A stretch of 64,000 nt of DNA from Bradyrhizobium algeriense. Lineage in GTDB: Bacteria; Pseudomonadota; Alphaproteobacteria; Rhizobiales; Xanthobacteraceae. The notes under the pieces are model-generated. The model was given only the letters and a program-made list of their open reading frames with translations, made no database searches and was not told the origin of the DNA. The position numbers were made by a program, and so were the translations under genes. This document shows, one piece after another, positions 42,841 to 50,692 of this stretch (its first letter is position 1; every line of letters starts with the position of its first letter). The stretch lies in contig NZ_PYCN01000002.1 in assembly GCF_003062295.1 (NCBI RefSeq), positions 372,001-436,000 on the forward strand, written 5' to 3'.

Positions 42841-42868
42841 CCCGGCAAAATCTGCCGACGTGCGGCAG
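42841..42868. promoter_or_regulatory. FlbD-like (ftr) enhancer between fliX and flgI
   Basis: Two nested inverted repeats: CGGCA-N5-TGCCG, then CTGCCG-N5-CGGCAG. The block opens CCCGGCAA, a sequence that appears twice more upstream of flgE. It lies about 90-110 bases upstream of the flgI -24 element, a normal enhancer distance for a sigma-54 activator. Confidence 0.5.
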
Positions 42869-42954
42869 TTTCGCCCTTCATGGTGAAGTCGCCGCAGCAC
42901 CATGCCTCCAGCGAACATCCAGAAATATCAAGGTATTGCATCAGAAACGCGACG

Positions 42955-42970
42955 TGGCACGGCGTTCGCA
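42955..42970 (+). promoter_or_regulatory. Sigma-54 promoter of flgI
   Basis: TGGCACGGCGTTCGCA: exact -24 element (TGGCAC) and a -12 element TCGC with one change from TTGC, at correct spacing. It ends 70 bases before the flgI start. Confidence 0.72.
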
Positions 42971-43040
42971 TAGTTAATGCTGGATCGCCGTCATGGGAGT
43001 GGCGCAAGCGGTCCGGTGAAGACCTCGAGGGGAGCACAGG

Positions 43041-44165
43041 ATGCCCGGCATCCGTTCGGCAAGACTGATTTGGATGGCCTGCGCCGCGCTGCTGGCGCTG
43101 GCGTTATCGCCCTCGCCCGCGGGTGCGACGTCGCGGATCAAGGATCTCGCCAACATCGAAGGCGTGCGGCAGAACCAGCTGATCGGCTATGGCCTCGTGG
43201 TCGGCCTCAACGGCACCGGCGACACGCTGAACAACATCCCCTTCACCAAGCAATCGCTGCAGGCGATGCTGGAGCGCATGGGCGTCAACATCCGCGGCGC
43301 CACCATCCGCACCGGCAACGTCGCCGCCGTCATGGTCACCGGCAATCTGCCGGCCTTCGGCACCCAGGGCACGCGGATGGACGTCACGGTATCCGCGCTC
43401 GGCGACGCCAAGAACCTGCAGGGCGGCACCCTGCTCGTCACCCCCCTGCTCGGCGCCGACGGCAACGTCTATGCGGTCGCCCAGGGCTCGCTCGCGATCT
43501 CCGGCTTCCAGGCCGAAGGCGAAGCCGCCAAGATCACCCGCGGCGTGCCGACCGTCGGCCGCATCGCCAACGGCGCCATCATCGAGCGCGAGATCGAATT
43601 CGCGCTCAATCGCCTGCCCAATGTCCGGCTGGCGCTGCGCAACGCCGATTTCACCACCGCCAAGCGTATAGCGGCAGCCGTCAACGATTTCCTCGGCGTC
43701 AAGACCGCCGAGCCGATCGATCCCTCCACGGTGCAGCTCGCGATCCCCGCCGAATTCAAGGGCAACGTCGTCGCCTTCCTGACCGAGATCGAGCAATTGC
43801 AGGTCGAACCGGATCTCGCCGCCAAGATCGTCATCGACGAACGTTCCGGCATCATCGTGATGGGCCGCGACGTCCGCGTCGCCACGGTGGCGGTGGCGCA
43901 AGGCAATCTCACCGTGACGATTTCCGAAAGCCCGCAAGTCAGCCAGCCCAATCCGCTATCGCGCGGCCGCACTGTGGTGACGCCGCGCACGGGGGTCAGC
44001 GTCAGCGAAGACGGCAAGAAATTTGCGGTCGTGAAAGACGGTGTCTCGCTGCAGCAGCTCGTCGACGGCCTCAACGGGCTTGGCATCGGCCCGCGCGACC
44101 TGATCGGCATCCTGCAGGCGATCAAGGCCGCCGGCGCGATCCAGGCCGACATCGAGGTGATGTGA
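43041..44165 (+). CDS. flgI: Flagellar P-ring protein FlgI
   Basis: 374 residues with a signal peptide (MPGIRSARLIWMACAALLAL, cut near AGA) and then the FlgI core: SRIKDLANIEGVRQNQLIGYGLVVGLNGTGD, FTKQSLQAMLERMGV, ANGAIIEREIEF and the C-terminal SLQQLVDGLNGLGIGPRDLIGILQAIKAAGAI. It is exported to the periplasm and forms the ring around the rod in the peptidoglycan layer. A sigma-54-type promoter precedes it. Its stop overlaps the start of the next gene as TGATG. Confidence 0.97.
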   Translation: MPGIRSARLIWMACAALLALALSPSPAGATSRIKDLANIEGVRQNQLIGYGLVVGLNGTGDTLNNIPFTKQSLQAMLERMGVNIRGATIRTGNVAAVMVTGNLPAFGTQGTRMDVTVSALGDAKNLQGGTLLVTPLLGADGNVYAVAQGSLAISGFQAEGEAAKITRGVPTVGRIANGAIIEREIEFALNRLPNVRLALRNADFTTAKRIAAAVNDFLGVKTAEPIDPSTVQLAIPAEFKGNVVAFLTEIEQLQVEPDLAAKIVIDERSGIIVMGRDVRVATVAVAQGNLTVTISESPQVSQPNPLSRGRTVVTPRTGVSVSEDGKKFAVVKDGVSLQQLVDGLNGLGIGPRDLIGILQAIKAAGAIQADIEVM

Positions 44166-44521
44166 TGGACACGAGCCTTATCAATGGGATCGGCGCCTAC
44201 ACGAAGAAAAAGGCTTCGCTGATCAACGGCCGCAACGATCCGCAACTTGCCGACGCGCTGAAGAAGATTTCCCCTGAGGCGCAGAAGAAGACGCGCGCCA
44301 AGGCCCAGGAGTTCGAGGCGATGTTCCTCAACTCGATGTTTTCGCAGATGACCACCGGGGTCAAAGGCGAAGGGCCGTTCGGCGACACGACCGGCACCGG
44401 CGTCTGGCGCTCGATGCTGACGGACGAATATTCGAAATCCTTTGCCAAGTCCGGCGGCATCGGCATTTCCAACGATGTCTTCCGCTCCTTGATCCTGCAG
44501 CAAGCCAACCGCGCCGGCTGA
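44165..44521 (+). CDS. Rod-binding protein (FlgJ N-terminal domain only)
   Basis: 118 residues matching the FlgJ N-terminal rod-binding domain: KTRAKAQEFEAMFLNSMFSQM, then GTGVWRSMLTDEYSKSFAKSGGIGI. The C-terminal muramidase domain of enterobacterial FlgJ is absent, as is usual in alphaproteobacteria (compare Caulobacter CheL). It probably caps the growing rod, with a separate lytic enzyme opening the wall. It is translationally coupled to flgI through TGATG. Confidence 0.9.
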   Translation: MDTSLINGIGAYTKKKASLINGRNDPQLADALKKISPEAQKKTRAKAQEFEAMFLNSMFSQMTTGVKGEGPFGDTTGTGVWRSMLTDEYSKSFAKSGGIGISNDVFRSLILQQANRAG

Positions 44522-44540
44522 TCCAAAAGGAAAACCCGAC

Positions 44541-45044
44541 ATGAATCAGCGTCCTCAGGCCAGCCCCGCACGCTCACCGGCATCCGCACCAGCAAGAGCG
44601 ATCTCCACGCCGCCGGAAGCGCGCAAGCTCGCGGAAGATCTGATGGACGTGATGACCGGCCTGCTCGGCATCATCGAGAAAGAAACCGAACTGGTTCGCG
44701 CCGGCAAAATCCCCGAAGCGATGCGGCTGGAAGAGCAGAAAGGCGAGTTGTCGGGCCGCTATATGGTGGCGGTCGAAAGCCTGAAGAACGCGCAAAAATA
44801 TCTCACTCAGGTCTCGCCGGAATTGCTGACCACGCTGCGGCGCCATCACGACACCTTCCGCGCCATGCTGCAGGTCAACCTCACGGTCCTTGCGACGGCG
44901 CACGCGGTGTCCGAAGGCATCGTGCGCGGCGTCAACACCGAGATGCAACGCAAGAACATCCCGAATACCTATACGGCCTCGGGACAGCGCGCGACGCCCG
45001 GACCACGCAACATTACGCCGCTCACGGTCAGCCGCTCGCTGTGA
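44541..45044 (+). CDS. FlgN-like flagellar export chaperone
   Basis: 167 residues. After a Pro/Ala-rich N-terminus the chain is helical, with heptad-like runs (ARKLAEDLMDVMTGLLGIIEKE) and GKIPEAMRLEEQKGELSGRY, typical of FlgN/FlgK-chaperone coiled coils. FlgN holds the hook-associated proteins FlgK and FlgL before export; both are encoded in this cluster. Similarity is of pattern and context, so the call is moderate. It follows the FlgJ-like gene by 19 bases with AGGA upstream. Confidence 0.7.
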   Translation: MNQRPQASPARSPASAPARAISTPPEARKLAEDLMDVMTGLLGIIEKETELVRAGKIPEAMRLEEQKGELSGRYMVAVESLKNAQKYLTQVSPELLTTLRRHHDTFRAMLQVNLTVLATAHAVSEGIVRGVNTEMQRKNIPNTYTASGQRATPGPRNITPLTVSRSL

Positions 45045-45208
45045 TCGTTCCGGTGCTTCTAAAAAATAGCAGCAATTTTAATTAAAAACTTCCGCGGATT
45101 TGAGCGCGAAATTCAGCGCATTCTCTAACATTGTATTGAGGGGTGTTGGGGCATAGTTGCGATTCGAGAGGGGTTGGGATTTGACTCGAAGCAAGCCAGG
45201 AGGCTGCC

Positions 45209-45574
45209 GTGAGTACAGATTTCAGCATCAAGCCGGTGGGGGCACCGGTTGCCGCGCCGATTGTGCAGCCCGTGAGCGAAGCGGTGCATAAGGCGGTGGC
45301 GACAGAACTGCCGGCGGCGCAAAGCGTCACGGCGGCAGATGCGAGCGCACGTGCGCGCGCGGACTCCGATGCGGTCAATGCTTCCAGGTCGCGTCAGGTG
45401 GTTTTCGATCGCGCAGCTGCCTCGATCGTCTACCAGGTCGTCGATACCAGGACCAGCGCGGTGGTGCAGCAGTTTCCCGATGAAGCGGTGCTGCGCCGTC
45501 GCGCCTATTTCCACGCCCTCGACCTGACCAAGGGCGCGCCGACGCGCGCTCTTGCCACCGATCGCAAGGCTTGA
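45209..45574 (+). CDS. FlaG-like flagellar protein
   Basis: 121 residues. A low-complexity Ala/Val/Pro N-terminal half is followed by IVYQVVDTRTSAVVQQFPDEAVLRRRAYFHAL, which fits the C-terminal FlaG pattern (V-D-x-x-T-x-x-V-x-Q-x-P-x-E). FlaG proteins affect filament length; here the role is inferred from location between the flgI operon and the flaF/flagellin genes. The ATG/GTG region has AGGAGG just upstream. It is convergent with flaF. Confidence 0.65.
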   Translation: MSTDFSIKPVGAPVAAPIVQPVSEAVHKAVATELPAAQSVTAADASARARADSDAVNASRSRQVVFDRAAASIVYQVVDTRTSAVVQQFPDEAVLRRRAYFHALDLTKGAPTRALATDRKA

Positions 45575-45600
45575 CGCGCGAACCGTCAAGCCACGAACCG

Positions 45601-45966
45601 TCAAGCCTTGCCTGACAGGCCCGCGGCGAGGTTGCAATTAATGTCGATCAGCGACTTCAGTTTCGCCGGATCCGGATTCAGCTGCATGTCGACTGTCTGC
45701 TTCATCACGAACACGCCGAGATTGGCGATGTTCTGACGGATCTCCAGCGGTTGCGGGTTGTCGTTGGCCTCGACCGCGCTCATGAAGATCGACCACAGCC
45801 GGCGATTGAAGAGCAGCGCGTTGTGCATGTTCTTGTCGGGGCCCGCCCAGTTGGCCTGGACATCCAGAAGCTGTCTCGCAGCCTTCAGCAGCGCCTGCGC
45901 TTCGATTTCACGGGGAGATGCCGTTGCATGTGACGTGCGCGCGTAGGCCTGGGCTGCATTGGACAT
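45601..45966 (-). CDS. flaF: Flagellar biosynthesis regulator FlaF, copy 1
   Basis: 121 residues matching FlaF: AQAYARTSHATASPREIEAQALLKAARQL, ALLFNRRLWSIFMSAVE and LEIRQNIANLGVFVMKQT. In Caulobacter FlaF is needed for flagellin translation and export and opposes FlbT. This copy stands alone behind its own upstream region, separated from the flbT operon by a terminator. It differs at many positions from copy 2 (46588-46956), so the duplication is old. Confidence 0.92.
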   Translation of the reverse strand: MSNAAQAYARTSHATASPREIEAQALLKAARQLLDVQANWAGPDKNMHNALLFNRRLWSIFMSAVEANDNPQPLEIRQNIANLGVFVMKQTVDMQLNPDPAKLKSLIDINCNLAAGLSGKA

Positions 45967-46040
45967 TCACGACCTCGATGGGAGCGGCTCGCAGGACCGC
46001 TGGGGGACTTCAAAACTGCCCAACTTTCATACAGTTCGTG

Positions 46041-46058
46041 CCTTTAAATGTGGTTAGC
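46041..46058 (-). promoter_or_regulatory. Motif upstream of flaF shared with flagellin 1
   Basis: CCTTTAAATGTGGTTAGC on the plus strand closely matches CCTTTAAAATGTGGTTAAC at 48917-48935 upstream of flagellin 1. The flagellin version contains a full TTAA-N7-TTAA CtrA box; here the second half is degraded to TTAG with six-base spacing. Confidence 0.4.
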
Positions 46059-46121
46059 AACGGTTACCAAATGTGACGGAGTATCGGCATGTCGGAACCC
46101 TTGCTCGCCCTGCGCGGCAGC

Positions 46122-46147
46122 AAAAAACGGCGGGGTTTCCCCCGCCG
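46122..46147 (-). terminator. Terminator after the 46189-46554 gene
   Basis: On the minus strand an 8-bp CGGCGGGG/CCCCGCCG stem with a 4-base loop is followed by TTTTTT. It closes the flbT-flaF-unknown operon. Confidence 0.85.
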
Positions 46148-46188
46148 CCCCAGTGATGTTGATCGCGCCGAAGCGAAGGCCGCAACAA

Positions 46189-46554
46189 TCAAACCCGATC
46201 GACCGGCGCCGAGTTCAGGGCGGACTGCCCGGTGGCGGGATTGGTGACCACGGTCTTGATCGTGCCGTGGCCCTCCTTCGACAGCAAGAATTTAGAGTCG
46301 CCCATCTTGAAGGCGTTGTCCTTGATCAGGATGTCCTGGTATTTGATCGGACCGTTGCCGCTCTGATATCTCACCTTCCCGCGAAATCCCTGCACGTTGG
46401 ACACCGAGAAGGAAAACTTCTCGCCCGTCGAATAGGTCCCCTTCCAGGTCCCTTCCCACTGCGTGGCATCGACAGGGACATACTTCGTATGCGACGGAGG
46501 CGTCGGGGGTTTGGACGTGTAGCCGGCTGCAAGAGTGCTGAAGATATCACCCAT
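46189..46554 (-). CDS. Small unknown protein in the flaF-flbT operon
   Basis: 121 residues, no signal peptide. A Pro/Ser/Thr-rich N-terminus (SKPPTPPSHTKY) leads into a beta-rich part with WEGTWKGTYSTGEKFSFSV, GFRGKVRYQSGNGPIKYQDI and FKMGDSKFLLSKEG. The Trp-Gly opening resembles small lipocalin-like barrels. It starts 33 bases after flaF copy 2 and ends at a terminator, so it is in the flbT operon. I do not recognise the family; its place suggests a flagellin-linked or flagellum-exported function. Confidence 0.72.
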   Translation of the reverse strand: MGDIFSTLAAGYTSKPPTPPSHTKYVPVDATQWEGTWKGTYSTGEKFSFSVSNVQGFRGKVRYQSGNGPIKYQDILIKDNAFKMGDSKFLLSKEGHGTIKTVVTNPATGQSALNSAPVDRV

Positions 46555-46587
46555 AGCTGAACCTTCCTGCTTGATGCCCGTTGCTGT

Positions 46588-46956
46588 TCAGGCGCGGCCG
46601 CCGAGGCCGGCCGCGAGATTACGGTTGATCTCGATCAGTGGCTTGATGTGCTCGACCTGCGGACTGACCTGCAGCGCCATGGTCTGGCTCAGAACGAAGA
46701 TACCGAGGTTGGCGATGTTCTGCCGCACTGCCAACGGTTGCTGGTTTTCGTCGCGCAAGACGTCGCTGAGAAAGATGGCCCATAGCTTGCGGTTAAACAT
46801 CAGCGCTTCGGAGATCTGCTCGCTCGTCGCGTTTTCATTGGTGACGATAGCCTGCAACTTGTTCGCCGCCTTCAGTAGGGCCTGGGCTTCGATATCACGG
46901 GGGGAAGAGGTGGTGTTTGCAATACGTGCGTAGGCATTGGCGGCAGCACTAGACAT
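46588..46956 (-). CDS. flaF: Flagellar biosynthesis regulator FlaF, copy 2
   Basis: 122 residues with the FlaF pattern NAYARIANTTSSPRDIEAQ, ALMFNRKLWAIFLSDV and LAVRQNIANLGIFVLSQT. It starts four bases after the flbT stop with an AGGTGACGA ribosome-binding site overlapping the end of flbT, the standard flbT-flaF pair. This makes it the likely partner of FlbT, with copy 1 as an extra paralogue. Confidence 0.93.
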   Translation of the reverse strand: MSSAAANAYARIANTTSSPRDIEAQALLKAANKLQAIVTNENATSEQISEALMFNRKLWAIFLSDVLRDENQQPLAVRQNIANLGIFVLSQTMALQVSPQVEHIKPLIEINRNLAAGLGGRA

Positions 46957-46959
46957 TCG

Positions 46960-47337
46960 TCACCTCAGCAACTCCTCTTCCAGTTTGATAAGCTTGCGGA
47001 TTTCCTTTAACGAATTGTAGAGTTGGCCGCTTAAAATTAGCTTACTTGCGTCCTCGATCTGCGGCCTGAAGCTCGGCACCGCCTCCAGCAAATCCTTGAC
47101 GAAGCCCATATAAAGCTCCTGGTACTTCGGGAGGTCCTTCTCCAGGTACATCTGCTGCACGCAGAGATAGACCCGTTTCACCGGGGAATTGGCTGTCTCC
47201 GCCGTCAGGATGTCCTTCTCGCGCAGGATCGGCGCTTCGCCATCGATCAAAAAGTGGGCTCGCGTCTCCGAATTGGTGATGACGCTTTCACCGATGATGA
47301 TCCGCTCGAACGGCTTCAGTTCAACCTTCAGCGCCAT
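46960..47337 (-). CDS. flbT: Flagellin mRNA regulator FlbT
   Basis: 125 residues matching FlbT: LKPFERIIIGESVITN, RAHFLIDGEAPILREKDILT, RVYLCVQQMYLE and PSFRPQIEDASKLI. FlbT binds the 5' region of flagellin mRNA and limits its translation until the hook is complete in Caulobacter. It begins the flbT-flaF-unknown operon, 229 bases downstream of flagellin 1 with a terminator between. Confidence 0.95.
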   Translation of the reverse strand: MALKVELKPFERIIIGESVITNSETRAHFLIDGEAPILREKDILTAETANSPVKRVYLCVQQMYLEKDLPKYQELYMGFVKDLLEAVPSFRPQIEDASKLILSGQLYNSLKEIRKLIKLEEELLR

Positions 47338-47513
47338 CGCCTTATCCCTTGCAAACCGCCGCAGCGCGGCGCGCGTGTCCGGAAACAGTTACACGAATCA
47401 CCATGAACAATACCCGAACATTCGAATGCAAAACTGCATCAAAAAAAAGGCTTTTGCTTCATCAACGGAGCAAGTTTCGGGCGTCGTCCGTCGGCTCCAT
47501 CGCGGCTTCAAGG

Positions 47514-47543
47514 AAAAGCGGCGGGGCCCTGCCCCGCCGTTTT
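47514..47543 (-). terminator. Terminator after flagellin 1
   Basis: A 9-bp CGGCGGGGC/GCCCCGCCG stem with a 3-base loop. On the minus strand it is followed by C and TTTT. It lies 24 bases past the flagellin stop. Confidence 0.8.
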
Positions 47544-47566
47544 GATGGCTCGAAACGCTTCTCCGC

Positions 47567-48826
47567 TTACTGCAGGAGCTTGAGCACGCTCTGCTGCGAC
47601 TGGTTGGCGAGCGCGAGCGCGGAGACCGCGATCGACTGGCGGGTCGACAGCGCCTGGCTGTTGGCCGCCTCCTCGTTGGAGTCGGCCAGGGTCAGGTTGG
47701 ACGAACCCGTCTGCAGCACATTGATGATGTTCTTCGCGAAGTCCTGGCGAATCTGCACGATCGACAGGTTGGCGCCGAACGCCGAGGCCTGCGAGCGCAG
47801 CGTGCTGCTGGCGTTGTTGAGCGCCGTCAGCACCTTGCCGGTCAACACGTTGTCGATGAAATCGGTGCCGGCGGCGAGCGGTGCAAGGCCGAGGCCATTC
47901 GGGTCGAAGTTGACGCCTGCAATCGTCAACGTCGACTTGCCTGTTTCGTTGAAGATCAGCTTCAGCGAGTTGCCGTCCAGGAGGTTGATGCCGTTGAACG
48001 ACGCGTCCTGCGCCGTGGTCTTGAGCTGCTGGATGACCTGGTTGTACTGGCTGACCAGCGTGGCACGCGCGGTTTGCGACACCGCGTCTGGAACCGCCGC
48101 AACGATCGCACCGCCGACGCCGCCACCGAACGCGTTGGCGCTGATGTTGATTGCGTCCAGCGCCGTCGGCGCAGTCGGACCCGCGGTGCTGGTGATCACC
48201 TGGCCAGCACCGTCGTTGGTGGACGTGAATGTCAGGTTATCGGCGCCTGTGATCGAGGCCGACAGGTTGACGCCTGCCACTGCCAGCGCCGTGTTGAGCT
48301 GGTCGAGGGTTTTGACGGTCGCCGCCTTGGTCGTGGGATTGAAGGCTGAGGCAGCCGTGCCGATCGTGATTGTCGCAGCGAGGCCCGCGGAATTGGTGAA
48401 CGTGTAAACACCACCGTTGAGCGCGCTGGTCGTGAGGTCGGCGGCAGTCGCCGGACCTGCCGGAGCGGCCCCGGTGCCCGTACCGATGTACTGAATGTTG
48501 GATTTGGTGCTGTAGCCCGTGGGCTGTTGCAGCGCCTGGTTGGCGATCGACTTGGCGGTATCGACCAGCTTCTGCAGCGAGGTGATGCCGGTGTTGGCGG
48601 CCTGCAGCACCTGCACGCCGTTGCCGATGCTGTCGAGCAGGTTGCTGATATCGCCGGCGCGGGCATCGAGGCCGGCCGCGGTGAAGTAATTGGTCGGGTT
48701 GTCCAGCGCGCTGTTGACCTTCTTGCCGGTGGCGAGGCGGGTCTGCGTGGTCGCGAGCAGATCGGCGGTGCCTTGCAGCGAGAGCAGGTTCTGGCGGACT
48801 GCCGCCGTCAGGACGATATCGGACAT
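47567..48826 (-). CDS. fliC: Flagellin 1
   Basis: 419 residues from the ATG at 48826 (MSDIVLTAAVRQNLL); six upstream codons in frame are not expected in a flagellin. Conserved N-terminal D0/D1 (TQTRLATGKKVNSALDNP) and C-terminal D1/D0 (SNEEAANSQALSTRQSIAVS) flank a variable central domain. It has no cysteine. It is clearly diverged from flagellins 2 and 3 in the centre (for example NALAVAG and SANAFGG) and has a different promoter type, so it may be expressed at another time. Confidence 0.95.
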   Translation of the reverse strand: MSDIVLTAAVRQNLLSLQGTADLLATTQTRLATGKKVNSALDNPTNYFTAAGLDARAGDISNLLDSIGNGVQVLQAANTGITSLQKLVDTAKSIANQALQQPTGYSTKSNIQYIGTGTGAAPAGPATAADLTTSALNGGVYTFTNSAGLAATITIGTAASAFNPTTKAATVKTLDQLNTALAVAGVNLSASITGADNLTFTSTNDGAGQVITSTAGPTAPTALDAINISANAFGGGVGGAIVAAVPDAVSQTARATLVSQYNQVIQQLKTTAQDASFNGINLLDGNSLKLIFNETGKSTLTIAGVNFDPNGLGLAPLAAGTDFIDNVLTGKVLTALNNASSTLRSQASAFGANLSIVQIRQDFAKNIINVLQTGSSNLTLADSNEEAANSQALSTRQSIAVSALALANQSQQSVLKLLQ

Positions 48827-48919
48827 ATTCAACGCCTTCCTCAAGTGTGCGTCGCCAGCGCCTTCTCCCGCGCCGACGGGCTACATGACTTCACCTGAGA
48901 ACGTTATGAACAAAAGCCT

Positions 48920-48934
48920 TTAAAATGTGGTTAA
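48920..48934 (-). promoter_or_regulatory. CtrA box upstream of flagellin 1
   Basis: TTAA-N7-TTAA exactly, followed by C on the plus strand; a TTAACCAT half (minus strand) lies nearby at 48951-48958. They are about 95-130 bases upstream of the start. No sigma-54 promoter was found here, unlike flagellin 2. Confidence 0.5.
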
Positions 48935-49051
48935 CCCCACCTTAGCAAGCATGGTTAAAATACTCTGATAGGCCGTTCGCGCCCGTTTCAGGCGCTGTTT
49001 TCGAGCGATCTGCTCCTCTTGCCGCGACGGCGGCTGCCGGACCCCGGACGC

Positions 49052-49081
49052 AAAAAAAACGGCGGGGCCGAAGCCCCGCCG
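49052..49081 (-). terminator. Terminator after flagellin 2
   Basis: CGGCGGGGC, loop CGAA, GCCCCGCCG, then TTTTTTTT on the minus strand. It is identical in stem and loop to the one after flagellin 3. Confidence 0.9.
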
Positions 49082-49109
49082 CCGTGATGGATCGAATGCG
49101 TCGCTGAAA

Positions 49110-50372
49110 TCAGCGCAGGAGCTGGAGAACGCTCTGGTTCGACTGGTTGGCGAGCGCGAGCGCGGAGACCGCGATCGACTGGCGGGTCGACAGCGCCTGG
49201 CTGTTGGCCGCTTCCTCGTTGGAATCGGCCAGGGTCAGGTTGGACGACCCGGTCTGCAGCACGTTGATCAGGTTCTTCGAGAAGTCCTGACGGATCTGCA
49301 CGATCGAGAGGTTGGCACCGAAGGCCGAGGCCTGCGAGCGCAGCGTGACGCTGGCGGTGTTGAGCGCCGTCAGAACAGAGTTGGTCGCGGCGTTATCGAT
49401 GAAATCAGTGCCGTTGACGAGCGACTTCAGTCCGAGACCGTTGGGATTGAAGGTCACGCCTGCGATCGTCGAGGTCGACTTGCCGGTTTCGTTGAACACC
49501 AGCTTCAGCGTGTCGCCGTTGAGCAGGTTGACGCCGTTGAAGGACGCGTCCTGCGCAGTGGTGGTGATCTGCTGGATGATCTGGTTGTACTGGGCAACGA
49601 GACTGGAACGGGCGGTCTGCGACACCGCGTCGACGATGGGGCTGCCAACGAGAGTGCCAGTGGTCGCCTGACCAACCGCAACAGAGATTTCGAGCGTACC
49701 GGCCGCAATCGATGCCGGTGCCGTGGGGGTCGCGGTCTGGGTGATCTTCTGGCTCGCTCCGTCGTTGGTCGACGTGAACGTGATCTCATGGGCCGCGGTG
49801 AGCGAAGCCGTCACATTGGCGCCAGCCGCCGACAAAGCCTGGTTGAGGTCATCCAGCGATTTGACCGTCGCCGTCTTGGCGGTGGAATTGTAGGCGACAG
49901 CCGTGGCACCGACGGTGATCGTCGCGGCGACACCCGATTTTGTCGCGAACGTGAAGACCGCACCACCGAGCGTGCCGGCGTTGATGTCCGCGGCCGTGGT
50001 TGTGCCCGCGCCGGCACCCGCGCCGACGAAAGCCGCGCTGGCCTTGGTGCTGTAGCCCGAGGGCTGCTGCAGCGCCTGGTTGGCGATCGACTTTGCGGTA
50101 TCGACCAGCTTTGACAGCGAGGTGATGCCGGTGTTGGCGGCCTGCAGCACCTGCACGCCGTTGCCGATGCTATCGAGCAGGTTGCCGATGTCGCTGGCGC
50201 GGGCGTCGAGGCCGGAGGCGGTGAAGAAGTTGGTCGGGTTGTCGAGCGCGCTGTTGACCTTCTTGCCGGTGGCGAGGCGGGTCTGCGTGGTCGAGAGCAG
50301 GCTCGCGGTGTCCTGCAGCGAGAGCAGGTTCTGGCGAACCGACGACGAGAGCGTGATGTTGGAGAGAGACAT
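49110..50372 (-). CDS. fliC: Flagellin 2
   Basis: 420 residues from the ATG at 50372 (MSLSNITLSSSVRQN), nine bases after AAAGG. It has full flagellin D0/D1 ends and a Gly/Ala/Thr-rich centre. It differs from flagellin 3 at about ten of 420 positions, mainly single changes such as S24N and a QPS to TTT block near 103. A sigma-54-like promoter with an intact -24 element lies about 100 bases upstream. It builds the filament together with the neighbouring flagellins. Confidence 0.96.
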   Translation of the reverse strand: MSLSNITLSSSVRQNLLSLQDTASLLSTTQTRLATGKKVNSALDNPTNFFTASGLDARASDIGNLLDSIGNGVQVLQAANTGITSLSKLVDTAKSIANQALQQPSGYSTKASAAFVGAGAGAGTTTAADINAGTLGGAVFTFATKSGVAATITVGATAVAYNSTAKTATVKSLDDLNQALSAAGANVTASLTAAHEITFTSTNDGASQKITQTATPTAPASIAAGTLEISVAVGQATTGTLVGSPIVDAVSQTARSSLVAQYNQIIQQITTTAQDASFNGVNLLNGDTLKLVFNETGKSTSTIAGVTFNPNGLGLKSLVNGTDFIDNAATNSVLTALNTASVTLRSQASAFGANLSIVQIRQDFSKNLINVLQTGSSNLTLADSNEEAANSQALSTRQSIAVSALALANQSNQSVLQLLR

Positions 50373-50470
50373 GAACACAACCTTTCTGGTGTACGCAACA
50401 GCTCAGCCTTCTTGGCCGAACCCGGGGGGCACCCTGAAAGCAAATGATCAATGAAAAATGAACCAAACCA

Positions 50471-50485
50471 GCAGATATCGTGCCA
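50471..50485 (-). promoter_or_regulatory. Sigma-54 promoter of flagellin 2
   Basis: On the minus strand TGGCACGATATCTGC: exact -24 and CTGC at -12 (one change). A TTAACCAT half-site lies just upstream at 50506-50513. Confidence 0.65.
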
Positions 50486-50634
50486 CCCGCGCCAGTTCCA
50501 AAATCATGGTTAAAAAAGGATGTACGGAATGGGAGAGAGCTCAACGCGGTTCGGCGGTTTCGCCGCGGCCGGTGCTAAGAAAGCATAAACACCGCGCAAA
50601 CCAGCTTCCGAGGTCCTGCTCGTCGCACATCATT

Positions 50635-50664
50635 AAAAAAAACGGCGGGGCCGAAGCCCCGCCG
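50635..50664 (-). terminator. Terminator after flagellin 3
   Basis: Same CGGCGGGGC-CGAA-GCCCCGCCG hairpin as after flagellin 2, followed by eight T on the minus strand. It separates flagellin 3 from the flagellin 2 promoter. Confidence 0.9.
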
Positions 50665-50692
50665 CCGTGATGGATCGAGTAGTTCGCCGAAA

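Noticed and set aside
45045..45208. Sigma-54 promoter before the FlaG-like gene
   Set aside because: TGGGGCATAGTTGC looks similar but the GG-GC spacing is one base short.
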